Below, one piece after another: positions 8,852 to 15,833 of a stretch of DNA of 64,000 bases. Within the stretch, counting starts at the first letter, position 1. Each line of letters opens with the position of its first letter. Where the stretch lies: contig JADJEU010000002.1 in NCBI GenBank assembly GCA_016709005.1, positions 615,072-679,071 of the forward strand. The letters run 5' to 3'. The notes under the pieces are model-generated. The model had not been told where the DNA came from. It was given only the letters and a program-made list of their open reading frames with translations, and searched no databases. The stretch comes from Crocinitomicaceae bacterium. GTDB lineage: Bacteria; Bacteroidota; Bacteroidia; Flavobacteriales_D; Crocinitomicaceae. Made by a program: the position numbers and the translations under genes.

Positions 8852-9229
8852 ATGGAAGATCGCTTTTATTTGACCCCCACATCTGAAACACCCGAAGTTG
8901 TTTTTGACCGCGCTAAAAATGAATTTAAAATTTCAGGGAAATCAATGCCCGAAAATGCGCTCGATTTTTATGCACCCATCTTAAATTGGCTTGAGCATTA
9001 TAAAGCATCACCAAATAATCAAACTCACTTTGACATTACCCTGGATTATTTTAATTCCGGATCTGTAAAACAAGTCTTCAAAATTCTTTGTCTTCTGGAA
9101 GAAATTACCGAACAAGGAAAAACAGTAGAAGTATTCTGGCACTATAAAAAAGGGGACGAACTGATGCTCATGAAAGGCCTTGAGTTTGATAAATTTCTTG
9201 ACCTCACTATTGAGGTGAAAGAACGCTAA
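8852..9229 (+). CDS. SiaC-like regulatory phosphoprotein (DUF1987), copy 1
   Basis: A 125-residue member of the SiaC/DUF1987 family, small STAS-like proteins whose phosphorylation state controls an output enzyme (in Pseudomonas, the diguanylate cyclase SiaD). Family motifs are SGKSMPENALDFYAPILNWL and FDITLDYFNSGSVKQVF. In SiaC of P. aeruginosa the phosphorylated Thr68 sits in LNTSS; here the equivalent is FNSGS, with Ser69 replacing Thr. It is coupled to the upstream kinase gene (3-bp gap). Its stop overlaps the stop of the convergent phosphatase gene by 4 nt (9226-9229). No diguanylate cyclase lies in this window, so the output is unknown. Confidence 0.88.
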   Translation: MEDRFYLTPTSETPEVVFDRAKNEFKISGKSMPENALDFYAPILNWLEHYKASPNNQTHFDITLDYFNSGSVKQVFKILCLLEEITEQGKTVEVFWHYKKGDELMLMKGLEFDKFLDLTIEVKER

Positions 9230-11061
9230 ACCGTAAAGCCTACCACTAAAACATCATCAATTTGTTTGCCTGAACCTTTCCAATCTTGCAAAGCTTTATC
9301 CATTGCATTTTTCTGATCAGCCATTGATTTATTTTTCAAACTTAACAAAAGCTCTTTAAATTTTGGAAGATTGAACTTCAACTGTTCTGGTCCGCCAAAT
9401 TGATCCATATAACCGTCTGATGTCAGATAAACATGTGTACCTTTTTCCAGTTTGATCGTTTGCGATTCGAAACCTATAGCCGCCAATTTTTTTCTGCGCT
9501 CAATTCCGCCAATCGCTTTTAAAGTAGGCTCTAGAGTAACCACCTCCCCACTTTGCACCATATACACCGGATTCATTGCGCCGGCGAATTGTAAACTACC
9601 TGAGTTTTTATCCAATACACAAAGTGATAAATCCATTCCGTCTTGATTATTTTTTTCTGATTCTGCCTGACGTAATGAGTGAATAATGCCCTCGTGTAAT
9701 TTATCCAGTATAGCTGCAGCATCAGTCACTTTTTTCTCGTTCACAATGTGATTCAAAAGTGTATTTCCAATCAGCGACATAAATGCACCCGGCACGCCAT
9801 GACCGGTACAATCAGCAACCGCAACAATTATTTTGGAATCAACTTGAGAAATCCAATAGAAATCACCACTCACAATATCAAGTGGTTTATAAAAAATAAA
9901 TGAGTCAGGAAGTAACGTTTTGACTTGCGCTTCTGTCAATAAAACCGATTGCTGAATGCGCAACGCGTAATGTATACTTTCTGTAATTTTTTTGTTCTTT
10001 GCAGCAAGTTCTTTACTCAAAATTGTTTTCTGTCTGGCATACCGAACGATGAAAAAAGCAGACACTGCAAGCACCACTAAAAGCAGTACCAGCAACATGA
10101 TTTTAAAACTTTGTGCAGCAATTTCATCTTGTTGTAAGGCAATGTATTTCTTAGCATCTTCCAATTCCTTTTCAGCAGCAACCAATAATTCTTCTCTGGC
10201 TTGAATGATTGCAAAATCTTCTGGCGTAATGGCCATTAATTTATCTTGTTCCAGTTGCTTCCATGCATTGTCAATTTCCGCCTGACGTGATTCCAGATCA
10301 GAACTCGTTATGTTGTCCAGATTCAATTTTGTCAGCGTGCTCAGCTTTTTTGCAGGTGCGGCCTCTTCAACAACAACCCCTTCTTCTGTAATCATCTGAT
10401 TTGAGTTTGTTTTTTGTGTTTTTGTAATTTGATTTCCGGATGGGTCAACTACAACATCTGTGTTCACTGCAGCCGGTGTATTATTATTTTCAAGATTTTT
10501 TTTGACCGACTTATTCATCAGATTCAAAGGGGTATTGTCTTTGTTATCGCCAAAAAGTTTTTTCTTATCCGTATAGGCAATCTCAGCAAATGCCAGTGCC
10601 TTTGTTGAGACATTATAAGTCAGTTTCCCAAATGGTCTTTTGTCGTCCGTTTTCTCTGAAACAAAATTGTTCAGCGCCAATTCAATGTTTTCAAAAATGA
10701 GTCCAGTTGCCATCATATCAGCTGGCACATTAGAAAGATCAAGATTAAAACTTGATGTGACGTAATTGTCTTTTGAGTATTCCAGTTTCAAATCACCTTC
10801 TAAAGGAACTTCAATTGTAAATGTTCCATTGCCGCCGGATTTTACGGATGACAATTTGGTGCTTCCTTTATAGGCAGATAGCGTCACGCCTCCAACAGAA
10901 CCTTCCAACGCACCCGTTTCCTTATTTAGAATTTTTACCGAGGGATCAAATTTATATCCGTAAACCGTTCCGCTGATAACAAGTTTATTCGGAATGCGCG
11001 TTTGAGTATTCGCAGATTGAAAAACCGCGCAGATTAAAAGAAATAGGATCGTCTTTTTCAC
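9226..11061 (-). CDS. Membrane-anchored SpoIIE/PP2C family protein phosphatase (SiaA-like)
   Basis: A 611-residue signalling phosphatase. Order of parts: signal peptide (1-20), a periplasmic carboxypeptidase-regulatory-like beta domain (about 28-115), a low-complexity linker, a coiled coil (about 255-315), one membrane helix (about 321-340), then a cytoplasmic SpoIIE domain (about 385-611). Metal-binding acidic residues are visible in SGDFYW (D400), DCTGHG (D417), SDGYMDQ (D549/D553) and DDVLVVG (D602/D603). Beside SiaB and SiaC homologues it is the natural dephosphorylating partner, as SiaA is in Pseudomonas, though its sensor part differs from the dCache/HAMP arrangement of SiaA. The partner assignment is inference from context. 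Confidence 0.9.
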   Translation of the reverse strand: MKKTILFLLICAVFQSANTQTRIPNKLVISGTVYGYKFDPSVKILNKETGALEGSVGGVTLSAYKGSTKLSSVKSGGNGTFTIEVPLEGDLKLEYSKDNYVTSSFNLDLSNVPADMMATGLIFENIELALNNFVSEKTDDKRPFGKLTYNVSTKALAFAEIAYTDKKKLFGDNKDNTPLNLMNKSVKKNLENNNTPAAVNTDVVVDPSGNQITKTQKTNSNQMITEEGVVVEEAAPAKKLSTLTKLNLDNITSSDLESRQAEIDNAWKQLEQDKLMAITPEDFAIIQAREELLVAAEKELEDAKKYIALQQDEIAAQSFKIMLLVLLLVVLAVSAFFIVRYARQKTILSKELAAKNKKITESIHYALRIQQSVLLTEAQVKTLLPDSFIFYKPLDIVSGDFYWISQVDSKIIVAVADCTGHGVPGAFMSLIGNTLLNHIVNEKKVTDAAAILDKLHEGIIHSLRQAESEKNNQDGMDLSLCVLDKNSGSLQFAGAMNPVYMVQSGEVVTLEPTLKAIGGIERRKKLAAIGFESQTIKLEKGTHVYLTSDGYMDQFGGPEQLKFNLPKFKELLLSLKNKSMADQKNAMDKALQDWKGSGKQIDDVLVVGFTV

Positions 11062-11298
11062 AGAGATTTATTTTTGGGTTAGGTAAAGGTATTCAAAAAT
11101 CCAGTCAACTTTCAATGTTCTGCACAAGACGGGTTTGTTGAGGAATCGTTTTATAGACGCAAGCACACACGAACTCAAAACTGCAAGCAGTGTGTCATTT
11201 TGAGTGACAGCACCTCATTCTGTTAAAAAACCCATCGCATTACTGAGTTATGAATCAAGATTTTACTATCTTCGACATCTCTCAATAAACCTGTACCC

Positions 11299-12423
11299 GT
11301 GATCCCAAAAACCGCGACTTTAGAAAAAGCTGTTGTTGAGCAAGAATTAAGTGCTTACAATGTCTATAAAATGCTTGCAAAAGATTCCTTTGTTCTTCTT
11401 TACATGGGAGTTTTTGATGATCAACTCACGTCCATTCTGATGGACATTAACGATGCAAGCAAATTTGAAATCAAATCTTCACGCAAAAAAATCTCCTTCC
11501 TAATAGCAGAGTGTTTTCAAAATATTGTCCGTCATTCAGACGAAGAAGATAAAGCAGCAATCGGTTTCAAACTACCCGAAATGTTTTTGCTCAGAAACCG
11601 CAGGAGTATGCATCATTTGGTGACTACAAACATTGTAAAAAATCAAGATAAAGAAAAACTAACCAAGAGTATAGATCATTTAAAAACACTAACCAAAGCG
11701 GAATTGAAAGCTTTGTATCTGGAAGTTTTTACTAATGAATCGCATTCAGAAAAAGGTGGTGCCGGACTTGGACTGATTGAAATGGCGCGCAAATCAGGTA
11801 CTGCTCCAACTTATAAATTTGAGGCGTTAGGAAATAATTTTTCGAACTTTTTCTTTCAGGTAAATGTTTTGCCGCAAGATGCACCCGAAGTGGTTTCTGA
11901 AAAAGAAACATCTCTGGATCCGGCTGTTGCTATCTATGATAGAATGACTGAACAAAAGATTGTTCTGCTTCAAAAGGGAGACTTTTCGAAAGAAGCCATC
12001 ATGCCACTGATTCAACTTTTCGAAAACAACTTAGCCCTTAAGGCAGAAGATGCTGAAATCATTCGTAAAGTAATTACACTCTTAATGGAGATGCTTGAAA
12101 ATATTCATGATCATGCTAAAGAAATGCATGGTGGCCGTGAAGGAATTTTTTATGTTGCAGAAAAAGCTCCGGGCAAATATGAAGTGAACACTGGTAATTT
12201 TATTCCGGTAACGCAAAGTATCCTTTTAAAAGAACGTCTTGATCTTTTATCCAGTGGAAAAAAATCAAAACGTACTAAAACCTCTAAATTATCTGATGGA
12301 GATAAATACCCTCCAGGAGTTGGTTTGGCAGAAATTTGCAAAAACAGTTCAGGCAAATTAATTTATGAATTCAGACCCATTGGTCATTCACTTTCTTTCT
12401 TCTCTCTAAAGGTAAGTCTATAG
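11299..12423 (+). CDS. SiaB-like protein kinase with two tandem domains, second domain degenerate (copy 2)
   Basis: A 374-residue paralogue of the 7748 gene. The first domain keeps AECFQNIVRHSD (about 70-81) and the glycine motif GGAGLGLIEM (153-162). The second domain has EMLENIHDHA in place of QNxxRHS, and PPGVGLAEIC (338-347) in place of GxGxGIGL, so ATP binding there is doubtful; an inserted basic linker (GKKSKRTKTSK) precedes it. The start is a GTG at 11299; no in-frame ATG lies between the upstream stop and the conserved start of the domain. It sits 237 bp from the phosphatase gene and is transcribed divergently from it. It may act as a regulated or scaffold version of the first kinase (inference). 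Confidence 0.85.
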   Translation: MIPKTATLEKAVVEQELSAYNVYKMLAKDSFVLLYMGVFDDQLTSILMDINDASKFEIKSSRKKISFLIAECFQNIVRHSDEEDKAAIGFKLPEMFLLRNRRSMHHLVTTNIVKNQDKEKLTKSIDHLKTLTKAELKALYLEVFTNESHSEKGGAGLGLIEMARKSGTAPTYKFEALGNNFSNFFFQVNVLPQDAPEVVSEKETSLDPAVAIYDRMTEQKIVLLQKGDFSKEAIMPLIQLFENNLALKAEDAEIIRKVITLLMEMLENIHDHAKEMHGGREGIFYVAEKAPGKYEVNTGNFIPVTQSILLKERLDLLSSGKKSKRTKTSKLSDGDKYPPGVGLAEICKNSSGKLIYEFRPIGHSLSFFSLKVSL

Positions 12424-12444
12424 AATTTTCAGCTTACCGGTTTT

Positions 12445-13416
12445 CTAATTTTTTTCCTTTCTGAATCCATATAAATTCAGGCCTAAAAATTTCTTTGGAA
12501 ACTTTTCAATTCCTTCAAATCCTAAACGGATATCACGCCCATCTGATGGAATGTAATTGGTTCTGAAAATATAATCCCAAATACTAAGTGTAATCCCAAA
12601 ATTTGCGCCATACCTATGATCTTTAGGCAATTCATACGCGTGGTGCCAAATGTGCATTTGCGGACTGTTCAGAATATATTTTAGCGGTCCATAAGGCACA
12701 TTGATGTTTGCGTGATTTAAATGTCCGATTGCAATTGCAAAATAGAAGACAATGAACGCCTGATCCGGTGTAAATCCACCAATTAACATGACCGCGATGT
12801 ACTTCATCGGTGTATAGAAAACATTCTCCATCCAATGATATCTCAAGTGGGCAGCAAAACCCATTTGCTCAACCGAGTGATGCACCTTGTGAAATTGCCA
12901 TAAAAAATTGAAGCGATGTAAGAGCACATGCACAAACCACTGAATAAAATCAGTTGCTAAAAAGAAAATTAGAAGCTGTGCCCAGGCTGGCATTGCGGAT
13001 AAATCAATCAGCGCAAATTTTGAAAGATCACCACCAAACAAATCTTTAAAAGCCATTTCAGTTACATTTGAAAAAGCCATAAAAATGATCAGCTTAAAAA
13101 TGTAGAAATTGAAGAACATGAAAAATGCATCCATCCAAAAATCTTTGCGAATACGCGGTTGATTTTTTCGCCAAGGAAACGCAATCTCCAAAGACCAAAC
13201 AACCAATGACAAAACAATCAGCCACCAGAAATAATTCACATACCAGGGATCAACCTGAAAGGTAATTTCTCTCCAAGTATAATCTGCAAAACTGCTGAAT
13301 GAGTTTTTAAAAGTCTCCCAGTAACCGGGTTCTGCAACTGAAGAAGAACCAGTGTTGGCAAAAAGATTTCCCTGAAAAGTGATTGCCAGAAATAAGAAAG
13401 ATAAAATCCGAATCAT
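12445..13416 (-). CDS. Sterol desaturase / fatty acid hydroxylase family membrane protein
   Basis: A 323-residue membrane protein of the di-iron hydroxylase superfamily. After a signal-like N-terminus and several hydrophobic segments it shows the histidine clusters HVLLHRF, HKVHHS, HLRYH and HIWHHAYELPKDHRYG that bind the two irons. Such enzymes hydroxylate or desaturate lipid substrates using O2; the substrate here is not evident and could be a sterol-like lipid, carotenoid or fatty acid. It converges on the second SiaB-like gene with a 21-bp gap. A -7 motif lies 21 nt upstream of its start, suggesting its own promoter. Confidence 0.88.
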   Translation of the reverse strand: MIRILSFLFLAITFQGNLFANTGSSSVAEPGYWETFKNSFSSFADYTWREITFQVDPWYVNYFWWLIVLSLVVWSLEIAFPWRKNQPRIRKDFWMDAFFMFFNFYIFKLIIFMAFSNVTEMAFKDLFGGDLSKFALIDLSAMPAWAQLLIFFLATDFIQWFVHVLLHRFNFLWQFHKVHHSVEQMGFAAHLRYHWMENVFYTPMKYIAVMLIGGFTPDQAFIVFYFAIAIGHLNHANINVPYGPLKYILNSPQMHIWHHAYELPKDHRYGANFGITLSIWDYIFRTNYIPSDGRDIRLGFEGIEKFPKKFLGLNLYGFRKEKN

Positions 13417-13437
13417 ATGTAGTCGTTTTTAATTAGT

Positions 13438-13445
13438 CAAAGGTA
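13438..13445 (-). promoter_or_regulatory. Bacteroidota -7 promoter element (TACCTTTG)
   Basis: On the minus strand this reads TACCTTTG, an exact TAnnTTTG match 21 nt upstream of the hydroxylase start. No obvious -33 element. Confidence 0.4.
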
Positions 13446-13604
13446 CTCATTCAAAAATGCACTTTGCGTGCGTTTTGTCACTTGCGGGATTTTACCACAA
13501 AGAGCACAGAGAAGGCACAAAAGCAATCGGAGAAAAAGCACCTTGCCACCAATGTTCATTTTTGTCAGTCTAAAATGTGGTTAGAAAAATATCTACCAAA
13601 AGCT

Positions 13605-13612
13605 TATATTTG
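13605..13612 (+). promoter_or_regulatory. Bacteroidota -7 promoter element (TATATTTG) for kbl
   Basis: TATATTTG matches TAnnTTTG and ends 23 nt before the kbl ATG at 13636, a usual spacing for a short leader. The -33 region is only weakly similar to TTTG. Confidence 0.45.
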
Positions 13613-13635
13613 TATAAGAACAAAAAACATTCACC

Positions 13636-14838
13636 ATGTACGGAAAACTTCAAAAACAATTACAAGACGAACTTGCAGCAATTAAAGAAGCAGGACTTTA
13701 TAAAAACGAACGCATCATTGTTACTCCACAAGGAGCGCAAGTAAAAGTAAGTACGGGTGAAGAAGTAATCATTATGTGCGCAAACAATTACCTGGGTTTA
13801 TCATCACACCCAAAAGTAATTGAAGGCGCTAAGAAAGCATTGGATACTCATGGTTATGGGATGTCATCTGTTCGCTTTATTTGTGGAACACAAGACAATC
13901 ATAAAATTTTAGAAAAAAAGATATCTGACTTCTTAGGAATGGAAGATACCATTTTGTATGCAGCAGCTTTTGACGCTAACGGGGGTGTTTTTGAACCTTT
14001 GTTTGGTGAAGAAGATGCCATTATTTCAGATGAATTAAATCACGCGTCAATCATTGACGGTGTACGTTTGTGCAAGGCAGCAAGATATCGCTACAAAAAT
14101 TCTGACATGGCAGATTTGGAGCAACAGTTAAAAGATGCTCAGAAACACAGAAACAGAATCATTGTTACCGACGGCGTTTTCTCTATGGATGGTTATGTTG
14201 CAAAACTAGACAAGATCTGTGACCTCGCTGAAAAGTACGATGCACTGGTAATGGTTGATGACAGCCACGCAACCGGCTTTATTGGAAAAACAGGAAGGGG
14301 CACACATGAATATCACAATGTCATGGGTCGCGTAGATATTATCACTTCAACTTTAGGCAAAGCATTAGGTGGCGCTATGGGCGGATTTACATCTGGTAAA
14401 CAAGAAATCATTGACATGTTGCGTCAGCGTTCACGTCCGTATTTATTTTCAAATTCATTGGCTCCTGCAATTGTGGGCGCATCGATTGCAGTATTTGACA
14501 TGCTTAGCGCAACAACTGATTTAAGAGATAAATTAGAAGCCAATATCAAACACTTCAAAGCAGGAATTAAAAAAGCCGGTTTAGAAATTCGTGAAGGTGA
14601 TTCTGCAATCGTTCCGGTTATGTTATACGATGCCAAAGTAGCGCAAGAATTTGCAAACCGCTTGTTGAAAGAAGGTGTTTACGCTATTGGATTTTTCTAT
14701 CCGGTGGTTCCAAAAGATCTTGCTCGTATACGTGTTCAGATTTCTGCTGCACATACCACCGCTCAACTGGATAAAGCTGTAGCGGCTTTTGAAAAGATTG
14801 GAAAAGAGTTGGGGGTTGTGAAGGAGCGTGTTGGGTAG
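13636..14838 (+). CDS. kbl: Glycine C-acetyltransferase (2-amino-3-ketobutyrate CoA ligase)
   Basis: A PLP enzyme that cleaves 2-amino-3-oxobutyrate with CoA to give glycine and acetyl-CoA, the second step of threonine breakdown through threonine dehydrogenase. The 400-residue protein belongs to the alpha-oxoamine synthase family: ANNYLGLSSHP near residue 49, the PLP-stacking region DELNHASIIDG, MVDDSHATGF (206-215), and the Schiff-base lysine K242 in STLGKALGGAMGG. Overall length and N-terminus (MYGKLQKQLQDEL) fit Kbl better than BioF or serine palmitoyltransferase. No tdh is adjacent. A TATATTTG promoter element precedes it. Confidence 0.93.
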   Translation: MYGKLQKQLQDELAAIKEAGLYKNERIIVTPQGAQVKVSTGEEVIIMCANNYLGLSSHPKVIEGAKKALDTHGYGMSSVRFICGTQDNHKILEKKISDFLGMEDTILYAAAFDANGGVFEPLFGEEDAIISDELNHASIIDGVRLCKAARYRYKNSDMADLEQQLKDAQKHRNRIIVTDGVFSMDGYVAKLDKICDLAEKYDALVMVDDSHATGFIGKTGRGTHEYHNVMGRVDIITSTLGKALGGAMGGFTSGKQEIIDMLRQRSRPYLFSNSLAPAIVGASIAVFDMLSATTDLRDKLEANIKHFKAGIKKAGLEIREGDSAIVPVMLYDAKVAQEFANRLLKEGVYAIGFFYPVVPKDLARIRVQISAAHTTAQLDKAVAAFEKIGKELGVVKERVG

Positions 14839-14935
14839 TGTTGTTTCACTTCCGAGTATTTAATAGTTCTATTAACTAAGGTTTACCTAAGGCACTTGCA
14901 GTAAGCTTGGGCGGGCTGGTTGATCACGATAAAAT

Positions 14936-15571
14936 CTACTTCCTTCCCTTCTTAAACCCAATCAGCTTTCTAGGTTTCTCCTTAATCTCTTTTTCAGCCA
15001 TCAATTGATCCATATATTCAAAAAGCAATTCAATACTTTTTGTGTTGCCATCTGTTTTTTGTTCGAGAATTTGAATAAGTTTCATAATCTCAACATTCTC
15101 CAACAAAAGTTTTCGGGTGCGGGTAAAAATGCGCATGATTTGAATGTTGGTTTGAATGGCTTGTTTACTGTTTAGAATACTTGATAACATCGCAATTCCT
15201 TGTTCGGTAAAAGCCATCGGTAAATAACGCGTACCTCCCCGATTCTCCGTGGAATTTTTGGGCTGGATGTCAACGTTTTCAAGGTCTTCGGTTTTTGAGG
15301 TCGCAAATTGCGACCTCAAAAAATTTGATTCATTTAGTTTTGAGGTGCCAAATTGGCGCCTCAAGTTTTCAAACTCAACAATGGAGACTTCAAACATAAA
15401 ATCTTCCGGAAATCGATCGATATTTCTTCGAACCTGTTCTTTTAGTCTGCGCGTTTCAACACCATATAACTCCGCCAAATCTCTATCCAACATTACTTTT
15501 TGATCTCTGATGATATAAATCTTATTCATCAGAATATCATCCGAAATAAGTGTACGATTCTTCTTTTCCAT
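14936..15571 (-). CDS. ORF6N (KilA-N-like) domain DNA-binding protein
   Basis: A 211-residue protein with the ORF6N domain: IYIIRDQKVMLDRDLAELYG, then TRRLKEQVRRNIDRFPEDFMF, and the later motif RYLPMAFTEQGIAMLSSIL. The C-terminal half is helical and charged, ending in a basic tail (FKKGRK). ORF6N domains are found in phage and host DNA-binding proteins and many Bacteroidota encode solitary copies of unknown role. Between the two conserved motifs this copy carries a duplicated segment, LRRQFGTSK and LRSQFATSK, each encoded by a DNA palindrome. The frame opens at a TTG (15580), but the ATG at 15571 is the likelier start. No prophage genes surround it. Confidence 0.88.
   Translation of the reverse strand: MEKKNRTLISDDILMNKIYIIRDQKVMLDRDLAELYGVETRRLKEQVRRNIDRFPEDFMFEVSIVEFENLRRQFGTSKLNESNFLRSQFATSKTEDLENVDIQPKNSTENRGGTRYLPMAFTEQGIAMLSSILNSKQAIQTNIQIMRIFTRTRKLLLENVEIMKLIQILEQKTDGNTKSIELLFEYMDQLMAEKEIKEKPRKLIGFKKGRK
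15292..15322. repeat. 31-nt perfect palindrome inside the ORF6N gene
   Basis: Two 15-nt arms, TTTTTGAGGTCGCAA and TTGCGACCTCAAAAA, are exact reverse complements around one central A at 15307. The palindrome encodes the LRSQFATSK motif. It could form a strong hairpin in DNA or mRNA, or be a dimeric protein-binding site. Confidence 0.85.
15340..15364. repeat. 25-nt near-palindrome inside the ORF6N gene
   Basis: Arms TTGAGGTGCCAA and TTGGCGCCTCAA around one A at 15352; only one pair is not Watson-Crick. It encodes LRRQFGTSK and is a diverged second copy of the 15292-15322 palindrome, 18 nt away. Confidence 0.8.
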
Positions 15572-15833
15572 ATTTTTCAATAGGATTAATTGTATTAATA
15601 AAGGATCGTTTTTCTGGATTGATTAAGGTGTCAGAATAACACCCAAAAATTTCGTGTTGAGAGGCAAAAGTAGAAATAATTTTGTCTCTTTTCAAAATTG
15701 GAAGTCGCATATTTTGGAAGCGTGCGTGATAAAATCAGAACAGATTGTCTGGAAGAAACAGTAAACTAATTTTAGTCGCTATTCAAGTAACATCGCGCTG
15801 AGCGCCTGAACAAACGAGCGATAATTTATTCAC

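Noticed and set aside
14936..15571. Prophage remnant signalled by the ORF6N gene
   Set aside because: No integrase, capsid, terminase or lysis genes surround it; solitary ORF6N genes are common in Bacteroidota.
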